Positions 1-7,234 of a stretch of 64,000 bases of DNA are shown piece after piece (position 1 is the stretch's first letter; each line of letters begins with the position of its first letter). A model generated the notes under the pieces. That model saw only the letters and a program-made list of their open reading frames with translations. It was not told the DNA's origin and did not search any database. This DNA comes from Streptomyces sp. DG2A-72 (GTDB taxonomy: Bacteria; Actinomycetota; Actinomycetes; Streptomycetales; Streptomycetaceae): contig NZ_JASTLC010000001.1 in assembly GCF_030499575.1 (NCBI RefSeq), forward strand, positions 2,194,001-2,258,000, written 5' to 3'. The position numbers were made by a program, and so were the translations under genes.

Positions 1-217
1 AGGAGGCGCGGGCGGCCTCGACGTCGGCGAACATGTCGGTCGGCCGCCCGGCAGCCGAGGCCTCCACGGCGGTCCGCACGGCGGCCACCGTCCGGGTCGG
101 CATCAGCCCGGTGCTTGCGGTGTTGAGGTAGGTGCTCTTCGGGGCGAACTCGGAACGGACCAGGCTCTCGAAGGTCTCCATGGGTCCACTCTGGGCCCCG
201 ATGAAGTCGTAGTCCAT
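1..217 (-). CDS. Class V aminotransferase-like protein, N-terminal fragment
   Basis: Reading leftwards from an ATG at 217 gives 72 open codons that run off the window edge. The segment YLNTASTGLMP (about residues 30-40) is the usual opening of PLP-dependent class V aminotransferase and cysteine-desulfurase-like enzymes, where it precedes the first helix. A second ATG at 181 (MET-FES) is an alternative start; neither has a strong Shine-Dalgarno sequence. The PLP lysine lies outside the window, so activity and substrate cannot be judged. The family assignment rests on this N-terminal motif alone. Confidence 0.6.
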   Translation of the reverse strand, partial: MDYDFIGAQSGPMETFESLVRSEFAPKSTYLNTASTGLMPTRTVAAVRTAVEASAAGRPTDMFADVEAARAS

Positions 218-288
218 TGCGTATTTTTGCGTGGTACCGCGAAGGAACGCTTATACATCGTCCCTGACCTGCGAGCTCAGTGCTGATG

Positions 289-1008
289 TCAGTCCTGGGG
301 CACCGCGCAGCCCTCGGGACCGCAGGCCTCTGCCTCGGCTCCCTCGCCGACGAGCTTGAGCGAGGGCCGCTCGCCCCACGCCTGGGTCAGGGCCTGGGCG
401 AAGGCCTCGGGGGGCTGGGCGCCGGAGACGCCGTACTTGCGGTCGAGGACGAAGAAGGGCACGCCGTTCGCGCCCAGTTCGGCGGCCTCGCGCTCGTCGG
501 CACGGACATCGTCGGCGTACGCCTCCGGGTCGGCGAGGATCTTGCGCACGTCGGCCGCGAGGAGTCCGGCCTCCACGGCCAGCTCCACCAGCCGTTCGTC
601 GCCCTCGGAGAAGAGGGAGCGCTCCTCGGCGAAGTTGGCCCGGTAGAAGACCTGGATCAGTTCGTCCTGCCGACCCTGTTCCTTGGCGAAGTGGAGCAGC
701 CGGTGCAGGTCGAAGGTGTTGCCGTGGTCCCGGCCGCGGGTGCGGTAGTCGAGTCCCTCCGCGGCGGCCTGCGCACCGAGGTTGTCCTCCCCGGCCTGCG
801 CCTGGGCCTCGCTCATGCCGTACTTCTTGGTGAGCATCGTGATCACGGGCTGGGTGTCGCCCTTGGCCCGGCCGGGGTCCAGCTCGAAGGACCGGTGCAC
901 CACCTCGACCTCGTCCCGGTGCGGGAAGGCCGCGAGCGCCTTCTCGAAACGGGCCTTGCCGACGTAGCACCAGGGGCAGGCGATGTCGCTCCAGATCTCG
1001 ACGCGCAT
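289..1008 (-). CDS. FrnE/DsbA-family dithiol oxidoreductase
   Basis: A 239-residue thioredoxin-fold protein of the DsbA/2-hydroxychromene-2-carboxylate isomerase superfamily. The CPWC redox motif is at residues 11-14 in the context SDIACPWCYVG, and the cis-proline loop NGVPFF is at about 180-185, both as in FrnE-like proteins. No signal peptide is visible, so it probably acts in the cytoplasm on dithiols or glutathione/mycothiol-type substrates. The C-terminus carries an extra Cys pair (ACGPEGCAV), possibly a second redox or metal site. GGAGAG lies about 9 bases before the ATG. It stands alone. The physiological substrate is unknown. Confidence 0.88.
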   Translation of the reverse strand: MRVEIWSDIACPWCYVGKARFEKALAAFPHRDEVEVVHRSFELDPGRAKGDTQPVITMLTKKYGMSEAQAQAGEDNLGAQAAAEGLDYRTRGRDHGNTFDLHRLLHFAKEQGRQDELIQVFYRANFAEERSLFSEGDERLVELAVEAGLLAADVRKILADPEAYADDVRADEREAAELGANGVPFFVLDRKYGVSGAQPPEAFAQALTQAWGERPSLKLVGEGAEAEACGPEGCAVPQD

Positions 1009-1083
1009 GTCTCGGCTCTCTCCAGGTCGTACGGGAACGGAGACTCCCTCCGCCGGAGTGTGTGAACATTCAAGCGGTCGTTT

Positions 1084-1575
1084 TCATTCCCAGCCGGTCG
1101 TGAGGTGCAGCCGCAGATGACGGCTCCCGTCGAACGGCTCCGCGACCCAGCCCCGGCGCCCGTAGAAGGCCCGAGCCCGCTGGTTGTCGACATGCACATC
1201 GAGTACGGCGGTGCGCTTGCGATCGACTCGCCACTGCTCGACACAGGCCGTGTGCAGGGCCGTGCCGATGCCGGAGCCCCAGTGGTCGGGGTCGACATGG
1301 AACTGGAACAGCCTGACCGATTCCGCGGGGGCTCCCTCGGGGGTGCGGAAGGACGCGACGCCGACGATACGGCCGCACTCGACGGCACACAGCACATGGG
1401 CGTCCGGCCGCCGGATCACGCCCCGCCAGGCGGCGATCCAGTCGGTGCCGTCATCCGGGACACCGCCCGGGTAGTACGTCGCCCGGGCCCGCGCATGCAG
1501 TGCGGCGACGGTGTCCGCCTCGGCGGGCAGGACCGTACGGATCACTCGGTTTCCGGTCAGCGGCTCCCTGATCAT
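1084..1575 (-). CDS. GNAT-family N-acetyltransferase
   Basis: A 163-residue acetyltransferase using acetyl-CoA. Motif A is visible as HWGSGIGTAL and motif B as VDNQRARAFYGRRGW; the preceding strand is VRLFQFHVDP. I place the start at the ATG at 1575 (MIREPLTG), where GNAT homology begins. The reading frame stays open upstream to 1797 and beyond through a leftover piece of an AraC-type regulator, so an N-terminally extended product cannot be excluded. The acceptor substrate is unknown. Confidence 0.85.
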   Translation of the reverse strand: MIREPLTGNRVIRTVLPAEADTVAALHARARATYYPGGVPDDGTDWIAAWRGVIRRPDAHVLCAVECGRIVGVASFRTPEGAPAESVRLFQFHVDPDHWGSGIGTALHTACVEQWRVDRKRTAVLDVHVDNQRARAFYGRRGWVAEPFDGSRHLRLHLTTGWE

Positions 1576-1689
1576 GCCACCGAGGACGTGCCGGCCGCCG
1601 TCGCGGTTCCGTGTTTTCCTGGTCGCCTCCGAGGCGCTCCAGCCGGTGTCGACGCTCTCGACACCGGCGCGCCTCTCCCGCTGGAGGCG

Positions 1690-1830
1690 GCTGAACTGGG
1701 CCCGGTAGGCGCTCGGGGCGAGGCCGGTGCGGCGGACCACGTGGGCGCGGAGGGAGTCGGCGATGCCCAGGCCGCAGGAGCGGGCCACCTGGTCCATGGG
1801 CAGGGAGGTGGTTTCCAGGAGTTCCTTCCA
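1690..1830 (-). pseudogene. Remnant of a GlxA/AraC-type regulator C-terminus
   Basis: About 47 codons match the last helix-turn-helix of GlxA-type AraC regulators: ELLETTSLP, then MDQVARSCGLG, then RRTGLAPSAYRAQFS. The DJ-1/PfpI-like N-terminal domain and the first HTH are absent. Similarity stops abruptly near 1830, where a plus-strand exporter fragment begins. The frame runs without a stop into the downstream acetyltransferase. I read this as a deletion remnant, not a functional fusion, because one HTH helix pair without its partner domain has no known use. Confidence 0.75.
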
Positions 1831-2496
1831 CGCTCGCCTCGGCGGCCTGTGGCCTGGCGCCGAATCTGGCCACCCTGATCGGCGCGCGGACGGTGCAGGG
1901 CGTGGCGGCGGCCGTGGTCCTGCCGGCCTCGCTCGCGCTGGTGCGGCAGGCGTACGCCGATCCGGCGCGACGGGCCCGCGCGGTGGCCGTGTGGGCCACG
2001 GGCGGTTCGGTGGCGGGCAGTGCGCTGACGACGGCCTGGGACTGGCGCGGGATCTTCTTCGTCAACCTGCCGGTCGGTGCCCTGATCCTCGTACTGCTGG
2101 TGCGGGCCCCGCGCTCACGGCGCCGCCCGGCACCGCTCGACCTGCCCGGCCAGGTGACGGCGGTGGCGGCGCTCACGGCACTGACCTTCGCGGTGATCGA
2201 GGGCGGCACGGCGGGATGGGCGGCGCCGGCCATGGCAGTGGTCGCCGCTGTCGCGTTCGTCAGGATCGAGGCACGCCGACCTCACCCGGTCGTCCCCCTG
2301 GTGGCCCTGCTCCTCGTCCCCATGGCACTGGGCTGCGCCCTGACGGTGTCGCCGCTGACCGCGGCGTGCTCAACTCGGCGCGGCAGATGGCCGGAGCCCT
2401 GGGGATCGCCGCGTTCGGGACGCTGATCTCCGACGGTTTCGTGGCCGGTATGCGGTTGAGCCTCGGGATCAGCGCGACCCTGCTGCTCAGCTGCCG
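1827..2496 (+). pseudogene. Decayed DHA2-type MFS drug exporter
   Basis: The frame beginning about 1827 reads TLASAACGLAPN then GARTVQGVAAA, the TM3-TM4 region of EmrB/QacA-type 14-helix exporters, so the first ~80 residues are missing. After the segment PHPVVPLVAL it jumps to LLVPMALGC, omitting about half of the usual protein. At about 2355-2363 another deletion shifts the frame: SPLTAA is followed, in the next frame, by GVLNSARQMAGALG, the conserved last third of the family. Similarity ends against the 3' end of the opposing DUF1349 gene. At least three lesions make it non-functional. Confidence 0.8.
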
Positions 2497-3095
2497 TCCC
2501 TCAGATCCTTCGGCCAGTCGGTCCTGAACTCGATGTGGTCGTACGTCACCACACAGCCCTCTCCCATCGGCGACTGCGTCATGAAGCCGACCAGGGCGGA
2601 GCCCGTCTCCGCCGCGTCGCCCAGCGTGAACAGCCGCACGAAGGTCCAGCGTTCACCGTCACGGGAGGCATGGAAGGCGAAGGAACGGCCGGTCCGGCTC
2701 ACCCGGAGCCAGACCGAACTGCCCTCCACAGTGAAGGAGTTGGCGTCATCGGAGTGCCCCCGGGTGACCACCGTGCACACGGTGGGCACATCCGGGGAGT
2801 ACTCCAGACACAGCTTCGCCCAGGCCCGCTCCCCGACATGGACGTACAACACCCCCGCGTCAAAGGCCGCGGCAAACCCGACGGTGACCCGAGCGATCAG
2901 CTGAAAGTCCCCGACGGGCGCCCCCAACAGCCGCGGCGCGTCAGAGGCGGGATCCAACGCCTCACCGGTGGGCGACACGAACCGATCCTGCCGGGCCCCG
3001 GCCCACCCACTGAGGATGCCGTCCTCATAGGCCCAGTGCCCGTCGGGTCCGTAGGTATGGAGGGGGAAAGGCAGTTCGGGAAGTTCCACGTCCAT
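2487..3095 (-). CDS. DUF1349-family protein
   Basis: A 202-residue protein with the concanavalin-A-like jelly-roll fold expected for DUF1349: FQLIARVTVGFAAAFDAGVLYVH, WAKLCLEYSP, then VWLRVSRTGRSFAFHASRDGERW. The family is often a carbohydrate-binding or glycosidase accessory module, but this free-standing version has no signal peptide and no catalytic domain, so I assign no reaction. It starts at an ATG at 3095 and ends inside the tail of the decayed exporter on the other strand. Confidence 0.8.
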   Translation of the reverse strand: MDVELPELPFPLHTYGPDGHWAYEDGILSGWAGARQDRFVSPTGEALDPASDAPRLLGAPVGDFQLIARVTVGFAAAFDAGVLYVHVGERAWAKLCLEYSPDVPTVCTVVTRGHSDDANSFTVEGSSVWLRVSRTGRSFAFHASRDGERWTFVRLFTLGDAAETGSALVGFMTQSPMGEGCVVTYDHIEFRTDWPKDLRDGS

Positions 3096-3120
3096 CCACC
3101 AAGTGTCTCAGGGGCTGCAA

Positions 3121-3173
3121 CGCCTTAAGGGGCGCGGGGAACTGCGCGACAAGCCACAACGAACCCGCAGCCC
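3121..3173 (+). repeat. Interspersed Streptomyces repeat, copy A
   Basis: Contains the core GGGGCGCGGGGAACTGCGCG followed by the conserved ACAAGCCACAACGAACCCGC stretch. It lies between the DUF1349 start (3095) and the aldehyde dehydrogenase stop (3199). The left hairpin arm seen in other copies is eroded here to CGCCTTAAGGGGCG. Related copies are at 8338, 10723, 22561 and 53627. Confidence 0.85.
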
Positions 3174-3198
3174 GCAGACAACCGCACCCCCAACGGCG

Positions 3199-4728
3199 CT
3201 ACCGCTCCAGACTGCCGTTGAACCGCCGAGGCAACCCCAGCGGATTCCCATCCCGAAGCTCCGCAGGAAGCAGCGCCTCAGGCGCCCCCTGATAAACAAC
3301 CGGCCGCAACCACCGCTCAATAGCCGTACCGCCCACCGAAGTAGAGGTCGACGTCGTAGCCGGGTAGGGCCCTCCATGATGCTGCGCGGGCGCCACCGCG
3401 ACCCCCGTCGGCCACCCATTCACCAGCACCCGGCCGGCCAGCGGCGTCAGATCGGCCAGCAGCTCGGGCCCACGCCCCTCCCCCGCCGCCTCCTCCGACG
3501 ACAGATGAACCGTCGCCGTCAGATTCCCCGGCAGCCGGGACAGCACGCCCTTCGCCTCGGCCTCGTCCTCGTAGCGGGCCACCACGGTGACCGGCCCGAA
3601 GCACTCCTCCAGCAGCAGGTCGTACGCCCCCTCGCTGGTCAGCTTCTCGGCAGGCACCGTGAGGAACCCCGCACTGACGGTGTGCTCCCCACCCGCGCCC
3701 GGCGTCACCGGCGAGTCCACGTCGGGCAGTTCGGCCCGCTCGGCGACCCCGGCCACGAAGTTGTCGCGCATCCGGTGATCGAGCAGAACGCCCGCCTCCG
3801 TGTCGCTGACCGCCTCCGTCAGCGACTTGAGCAGCCGGTCGCCCGCCGCGCCCTGCGGCGCCAGCACGAGCCCGGGCTTCACGCAGAACTGTCCGACGCC
3901 CAGCGTCATCGAACCGGCCAGCCCCGTGCCGATGGCTTCCGCACGCTCGGCGGCGGCGGCCTCGGTGATGAGCACGGGGTTCAGCGAACCCAGCTCGCCG
4001 TGGAAGGGGATCGGGACCGGCCGCGCGGCAGCCGCGTCGAACAGGGCACGCCCGCCTCGTACCGAACCGGTGAACCCGGCCGCGGCGACCTGCGGGTGCT
4101 TGATCAGCTCGATGCCCGCCTCGAAGCCGTGGACGAGGCCCACGACGCCCGCGGGGATGCCGTGCGCCGCGGCGGCGGACCGCAGCACGGCCGCGACCAG
4201 CTCGGACAGGCCCGGGTGGTCGGGGTGTGCCTTGACGACCACCGGGCAGCCCGCGCCCAGCGCGCTCGCGGTGTCGCCGCCGGCGACCGAGAAGGCGAAG
4301 GGGAAGTTGGACGCCGAGTAGACGGCGACGACGCCGAGGGGCACCTTGTAGCGGCGCAGGTCCGGGATCGGCGGGGTCGCGGTGGCGTCGGGGTGGTTGA
4401 TGACGACGTCGAGGAAGGCGCCCTCGTCGACGATGTCGGCGAAGGCACGCAGCTGGTAGCAGGTGCGCGCGAGTTCCCCGGTCAGCCGGACCGGGCCGAG
4501 CGCGGTCTCGGCGTCGGCGGCCTCGACGAGCTGATCCTTGGCCGCCTCGAGCCGGTCGGCGGCGGTCCGCAGGAAGGCCGAGCGGACCGTGCGGTCGGCC
4601 AGGGCGCCACGCGCGTCGTGCGCGGCACGGACGGCGGCGTCCACCTCCTGGGCTGTGGCCTCCACCGCAACCTGTTCCCGCTGCTTCCCGGTTCGGGGGT
4701 CGACACTCCAGACTGGTGCTGCTGCCAC
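3199..4728 (-). CDS. Aldehyde dehydrogenase (NADP+), 2-ketoglutarate-semialdehyde type
   Basis: A 509-residue aldehyde dehydrogenase of the branch that holds 2,5-dioxovalerate (2-ketoglutarate semialdehyde) dehydrogenases. Visible features are the cofactor segment YSASNFPFAFSVAGGDTASALGAGCPVVVKAHP, the general base Glu245 (FHGELGS) and the nucleophile Cys282 (GVGQFCVKPG). I chose the GTG at 4728 because GGAGGGA lies 6 bases before it; an ATG at 4770 would add 14 residues without a ribosome site. It would perform the last step of the oxidative uronate and pentose routes encoded at 32-41 kb, giving 2-ketoglutarate. It is divergent from, and probably controlled by, the IclR gene at 4862. Substrate is inferred from family and context. 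Confidence 0.82.
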   Translation of the reverse strand: MAAAPVWSVDPRTGKQREQVAVEATAQEVDAAVRAAHDARGALADRTVRSAFLRTAADRLEAAKDQLVEAADAETALGPVRLTGELARTCYQLRAFADIVDEGAFLDVVINHPDATATPPIPDLRRYKVPLGVVAVYSASNFPFAFSVAGGDTASALGAGCPVVVKAHPDHPGLSELVAAVLRSAAAAHGIPAGVVGLVHGFEAGIELIKHPQVAAAGFTGSVRGGRALFDAAAARPVPIPFHGELGSLNPVLITEAAAAERAEAIGTGLAGSMTLGVGQFCVKPGLVLAPQGAAGDRLLKSLTEAVSDTEAGVLLDHRMRDNFVAGVAERAELPDVDSPVTPGAGGEHTVSAGFLTVPAEKLTSEGAYDLLLEECFGPVTVVARYEDEAEAKGVLSRLPGNLTATVHLSSEEAAGEGRGPELLADLTPLAGRVLVNGWPTGVAVAPAQHHGGPYPATTSTSTSVGGTAIERWLRPVVYQGAPEALLPAELRDGNPLGLPRRFNGSLER

Positions 4729-4780
4729 CGCGGGTCCCTCCACATATGTAATGCCGCAGTACTGGGTCATTCACCAGGGT

Positions 4781-4822
4781 CGTTCGATATGCTGAACGCT
4801 GTCTCTGATGGTGAATATGCTG
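4781..4822. promoter_or_regulatory. Candidate IclR operator in the divergent promoter
   Basis: The 133-base gap between the two divergent genes holds an inverted repeat, CGTTC-8-GAACG (4781-4798), whose centre ATATGCTG recurs as a direct repeat at 4815-4822. Inverted TTC/GAA half-sites with a short AT-rich centre are typical of IclR-family sites. The location fits autoregulation plus control of the dehydrogenase. Confidence 0.5.
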
Positions 4823-4861
4823 TTGGAGACTATTTCCCGTCGAACGAAGGGGTCAAGGGCG

Positions 4862-5635
4862 ATGTCGGCTGGCGAGACGGGGGGCGGAGCGCAGGTCAAG
4901 TCCGCGGTAAGGACTGTTGAACTGCTCGAGTATTTCGCCGGACGCCCCGGAATGCACTCCCTCGCGGCGGTCCAGGAGGCCGTCGGGTACCCCAAGTCCA
5001 GCCTCTACATGCTGCTGCGCACGCTGGTCGAGCTGGGCTGGGTGGAGACGGACGCGACGGGCACGCGGTACGGGATCGGCGTACGGGCACTGCTGGTCGG
5101 TACGTCGTACATCGACGGGGACGAGGTGGTCACGGCGGCCCGTCCGACGCTGGACCGCCTGTCGGACGACACGACGGAAACCATCCACTTGGCCCGTCTG
5201 GACGGCACGAACGTCGTCTACCTGGCCACCCGCCAGTCCCAGCACTACCTGCGCCCCTTCACGAGGGTCGGCCGCCGCCTCCCGGCCCACTCCACCTCCC
5301 TCGGCAAGGCGCTGCTGAGCACGTACACGGACGAACAGGTCCGCAAGATGCTCCCGGAGACGCTGCCCGCCCTCACCGAGAACACGATCACCGACCGCGA
5401 GAAGCTCATCGAGGAGCTGCACCAGGTCCGGGAGCAGGGCTTCGCCGTCGACCGCGAGGAGAACACGCTGGGGCTGCGCTGCTTCGGCGTCGCGATCCCG
5501 TACCGCACCCCGGCCCGGGACGCGATCAGCTGCTCGGTACCGGTGGCGCGGCTGACCCCGGCCCATGAGCAGATGGTGAAGGACGCGCTGTTCGACGCAC
5601 GGGACCGGCTGACACTGGCCACCCGTAGGCTCTGA
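4862..5635 (+). CDS. IclR-family transcriptional regulator
   Basis: A 257-residue regulator. The winged HTH is at about residues 10-65 (VKSAVRTVELLEYFAGRPGMHSLAAV, then YPKSSLYMLLRTL), followed by the GAF-like effector domain from about residue 80 with the family hallmarks GRRLPAHSTSLGKALLS and GLRCFGVAIPYR. I start at the ATG at 4862; the frame is open back to 4808 but that part has no homology. It is divergent from the aldehyde dehydrogenase gene and is therefore its likely local regulator. The effector is unknown; a sugar-acid intermediate would fit. Confidence 0.88.
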   Translation: MSAGETGGGAQVKSAVRTVELLEYFAGRPGMHSLAAVQEAVGYPKSSLYMLLRTLVELGWVETDATGTRYGIGVRALLVGTSYIDGDEVVTAARPTLDRLSDDTTETIHLARLDGTNVVYLATRQSQHYLRPFTRVGRRLPAHSTSLGKALLSTYTDEQVRKMLPETLPALTENTITDREKLIEELHQVREQGFAVDREENTLGLRCFGVAIPYRTPARDAISCSVPVARLTPAHEQMVKDALFDARDRLTLATRRL

Positions 5636-5639
5636 CGCC

Positions 5640-6113
5640 ATGAATGTGGAACTCCGCGAGGTTCACGACAGCGATCTGCCCGTCTTCTACCGGCAGATGA
5701 ACGACCCGGAGGCCCTGTGGATGGCGGCCTTCACCCCGAAGGACCCGGCCGACCGGGACGCCTTCGACGCCCACTGGAAGCGGATCCGGTCCTCGGCCGG
5801 CGTCCTGCACCGTACGGTCCTGGCGGACGGTGACGTGGTGGGGCACGCGGCGGTGTACGGGGAGCCGGACGAGCGTGAGGTGACGTACTGGGTCGACCGG
5901 GCGTACTGGGGACGGGGTGTCGCCACGGCGGCCCTCCGGGTGCTGCTGATTCAGGCCCCTGAACGCCCGTTGTACGCACGGGCCGCGGCGGACAACGCGG
6001 GGTCGCTGCGCGTGCTGGAGAAGTGCGGCTTCCGGCTGACGGCCCGGGAAAGGGGTTTCGCGAACGCGCGAGGCGAGGAGATCGACGAGGTCGTGCTGAC
6101 GCTGGAGGGTTGA
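5640..6113 (+). CDS. RimJ/RimL-like GNAT acetyltransferase
   Basis: A 157-residue acetyltransferase starting 4 bases after the IclR stop, hence probably co-transcribed. It shows the RimJ/RimL pattern: N-terminal LREVHDSDLPVFYRQMNDPEA, the acetyl-CoA loop YWGRGVATAAL and the C-terminal RVLEKCGFRLTARE. Such enzymes acetylate protein N-termini, small amines or antibiotics; nothing here fixes the substrate. The link to the IclR/aldehyde dehydrogenase pair is positional only. Confidence 0.85.
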   Translation: MNVELREVHDSDLPVFYRQMNDPEALWMAAFTPKDPADRDAFDAHWKRIRSSAGVLHRTVLADGDVVGHAAVYGEPDEREVTYWVDRAYWGRGVATAALRVLLIQAPERPLYARAAADNAGSLRVLEKCGFRLTARERGFANARGEEIDEVVLTLEG

Positions 6114-6229
6114 GGCGCGGGGCCGCGGCTCGGGCTGAGGCTCTGGCTGAGGCCCCTCCCCCGTCCGGCGGAGGCGGATCGTCGTGGCGCAGGACGTGCC
6201 GGTCGGGCTCCGCACGGCAGCGTGGACGT

Positions 6230-7234
6230 ATGACCCCGTCACTCGTCGCCACCAAGCCCCGCCGGCTCCTCCGTGCCGTCGCCGTCGCCTCCTGCGTGCC
6301 GTATCTCGCCCTCGAGGTCGCCTGGGTCGCCGGGAGCCGAGTGGGGATTCCGGACGGCGGTTCGCTGCTGGAGCACCGGACGTCCATGGCGGTCGCCAAC
6401 AGCATCTCCGTGGTGCTGGACAGCGCCGTCATCGTGCTGGCGCTCGTGCTGACCCGGCCGTGGGGGCTGCGGGTGCCCGCGTGGCTGCCGGCGTTTCCGG
6501 TGTGGGTCGCGACCGGGCTGCTCGCGCCGATCATGACCGGGTTTCCGTTGCAGCTCCTCGTGAGGGCGCTCGGCGGGAGCGTGTCCACGGCCGCCGGCAC
6601 CGGGCGTGAGCCCTTCCTCGACGAGTGGGTGTTCGGGGTCGTGTACACCGGGTTCATCGCGCAGGGACTGGCCCTCGGCACCCTGTTCGTGCTGTACGCC
6701 CGCGACCGCTGGGGCCACCTGTGGCATGGACGCGTGTGGGAGCTGCCCCGCGGTACGGTCGGCGCCGCCCAGCGCGTCACCGCGGGCGCCGCCGCCGTAC
6801 TCGCCCTGCTGCCGCTCACCCTGCACCTGCTGTGGGCCTTCGGCGGTACGGCCGGGCTCAGTGCGGGACGGGCCGGCGACCGGACCTCCGACTTCTACGT
6901 CCTGGAAGCCATGACGGCCCTCTTCCTCGCCGCCGCCGTGGCCGGCGCCTGGCTGCTCGCCTTCCGGAGCGCCCCGGCGCTGCCCGTGAAGACGCCGCTC
7001 GCCCTCGCCTGGGTCGGTTCGGGTGCCGCCGCCTGCTGGGGCGGCTGGCTGGCGCTCGCGTCCCTGACGGGGGTCGACGACATCGCCGACCGCCCGACGC
7101 CGGTGATGCACCTCGCCTACGCTGGCCAGATGACCGTCGGCGTCCTGGTGGCGACCCTCGGCGCCCACTTCCTCGCGGAGCGGTCCGCCGGGACGAGGGA
7201 CGGCTCTTCCGCCGCGGCGAAGCAACCGGCGTGA
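6230..7234 (+). CDS. Multi-pass membrane protein of unknown function
   Basis: 334 residues with about eight or nine hydrophobic helices (for example LLRAVAVASCVPYLALEVAW, ISVVLDSAVIVLALVLT, VTAGAAAVLALLPLTLHLLW). No catalytic or transport motif is recognisable. The start at 6230 (MTPSLVATK) precedes the first helix directly. Its stop overlaps the histidine kinase GTG (GTGA at 7231-7234), so it is translationally coupled to the two-component pair. That makes a sensory, partner or target role plausible but unproven. Confidence 0.72.
   Translation: MTPSLVATKPRRLLRAVAVASCVPYLALEVAWVAGSRVGIPDGGSLLEHRTSMAVANSISVVLDSAVIVLALVLTRPWGLRVPAWLPAFPVWVATGLLAPIMTGFPLQLLVRALGGSVSTAAGTGREPFLDEWVFGVVYTGFIAQGLALGTLFVLYARDRWGHLWHGRVWELPRGTVGAAQRVTAGAAAVLALLPLTLHLLWAFGGTAGLSAGRAGDRTSDFYVLEAMTALFLAAAVAGAWLLAFRSAPALPVKTPLALAWVGSGAAACWGGWLALASLTGVDDIADRPTPVMHLAYAGQMTVGVLVATLGAHFLAERSAGTRDGSSAAAKQPA

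Noticed and set aside
1084..1830. A genuine AraC-acetyltransferase fusion protein
   Set aside because: Only the last HTH helices of the regulator remain and the same junction truncates the opposite exporter, so a deletion scar explains it better.
3103..4920. A 605-codon plus-strand frame opposite the aldehyde dehydrogenase
   Set aside because: Arg/Gly/Pro-rich antisense of a well-supported gene with third-position GC bias on the minus strand; no family motif.
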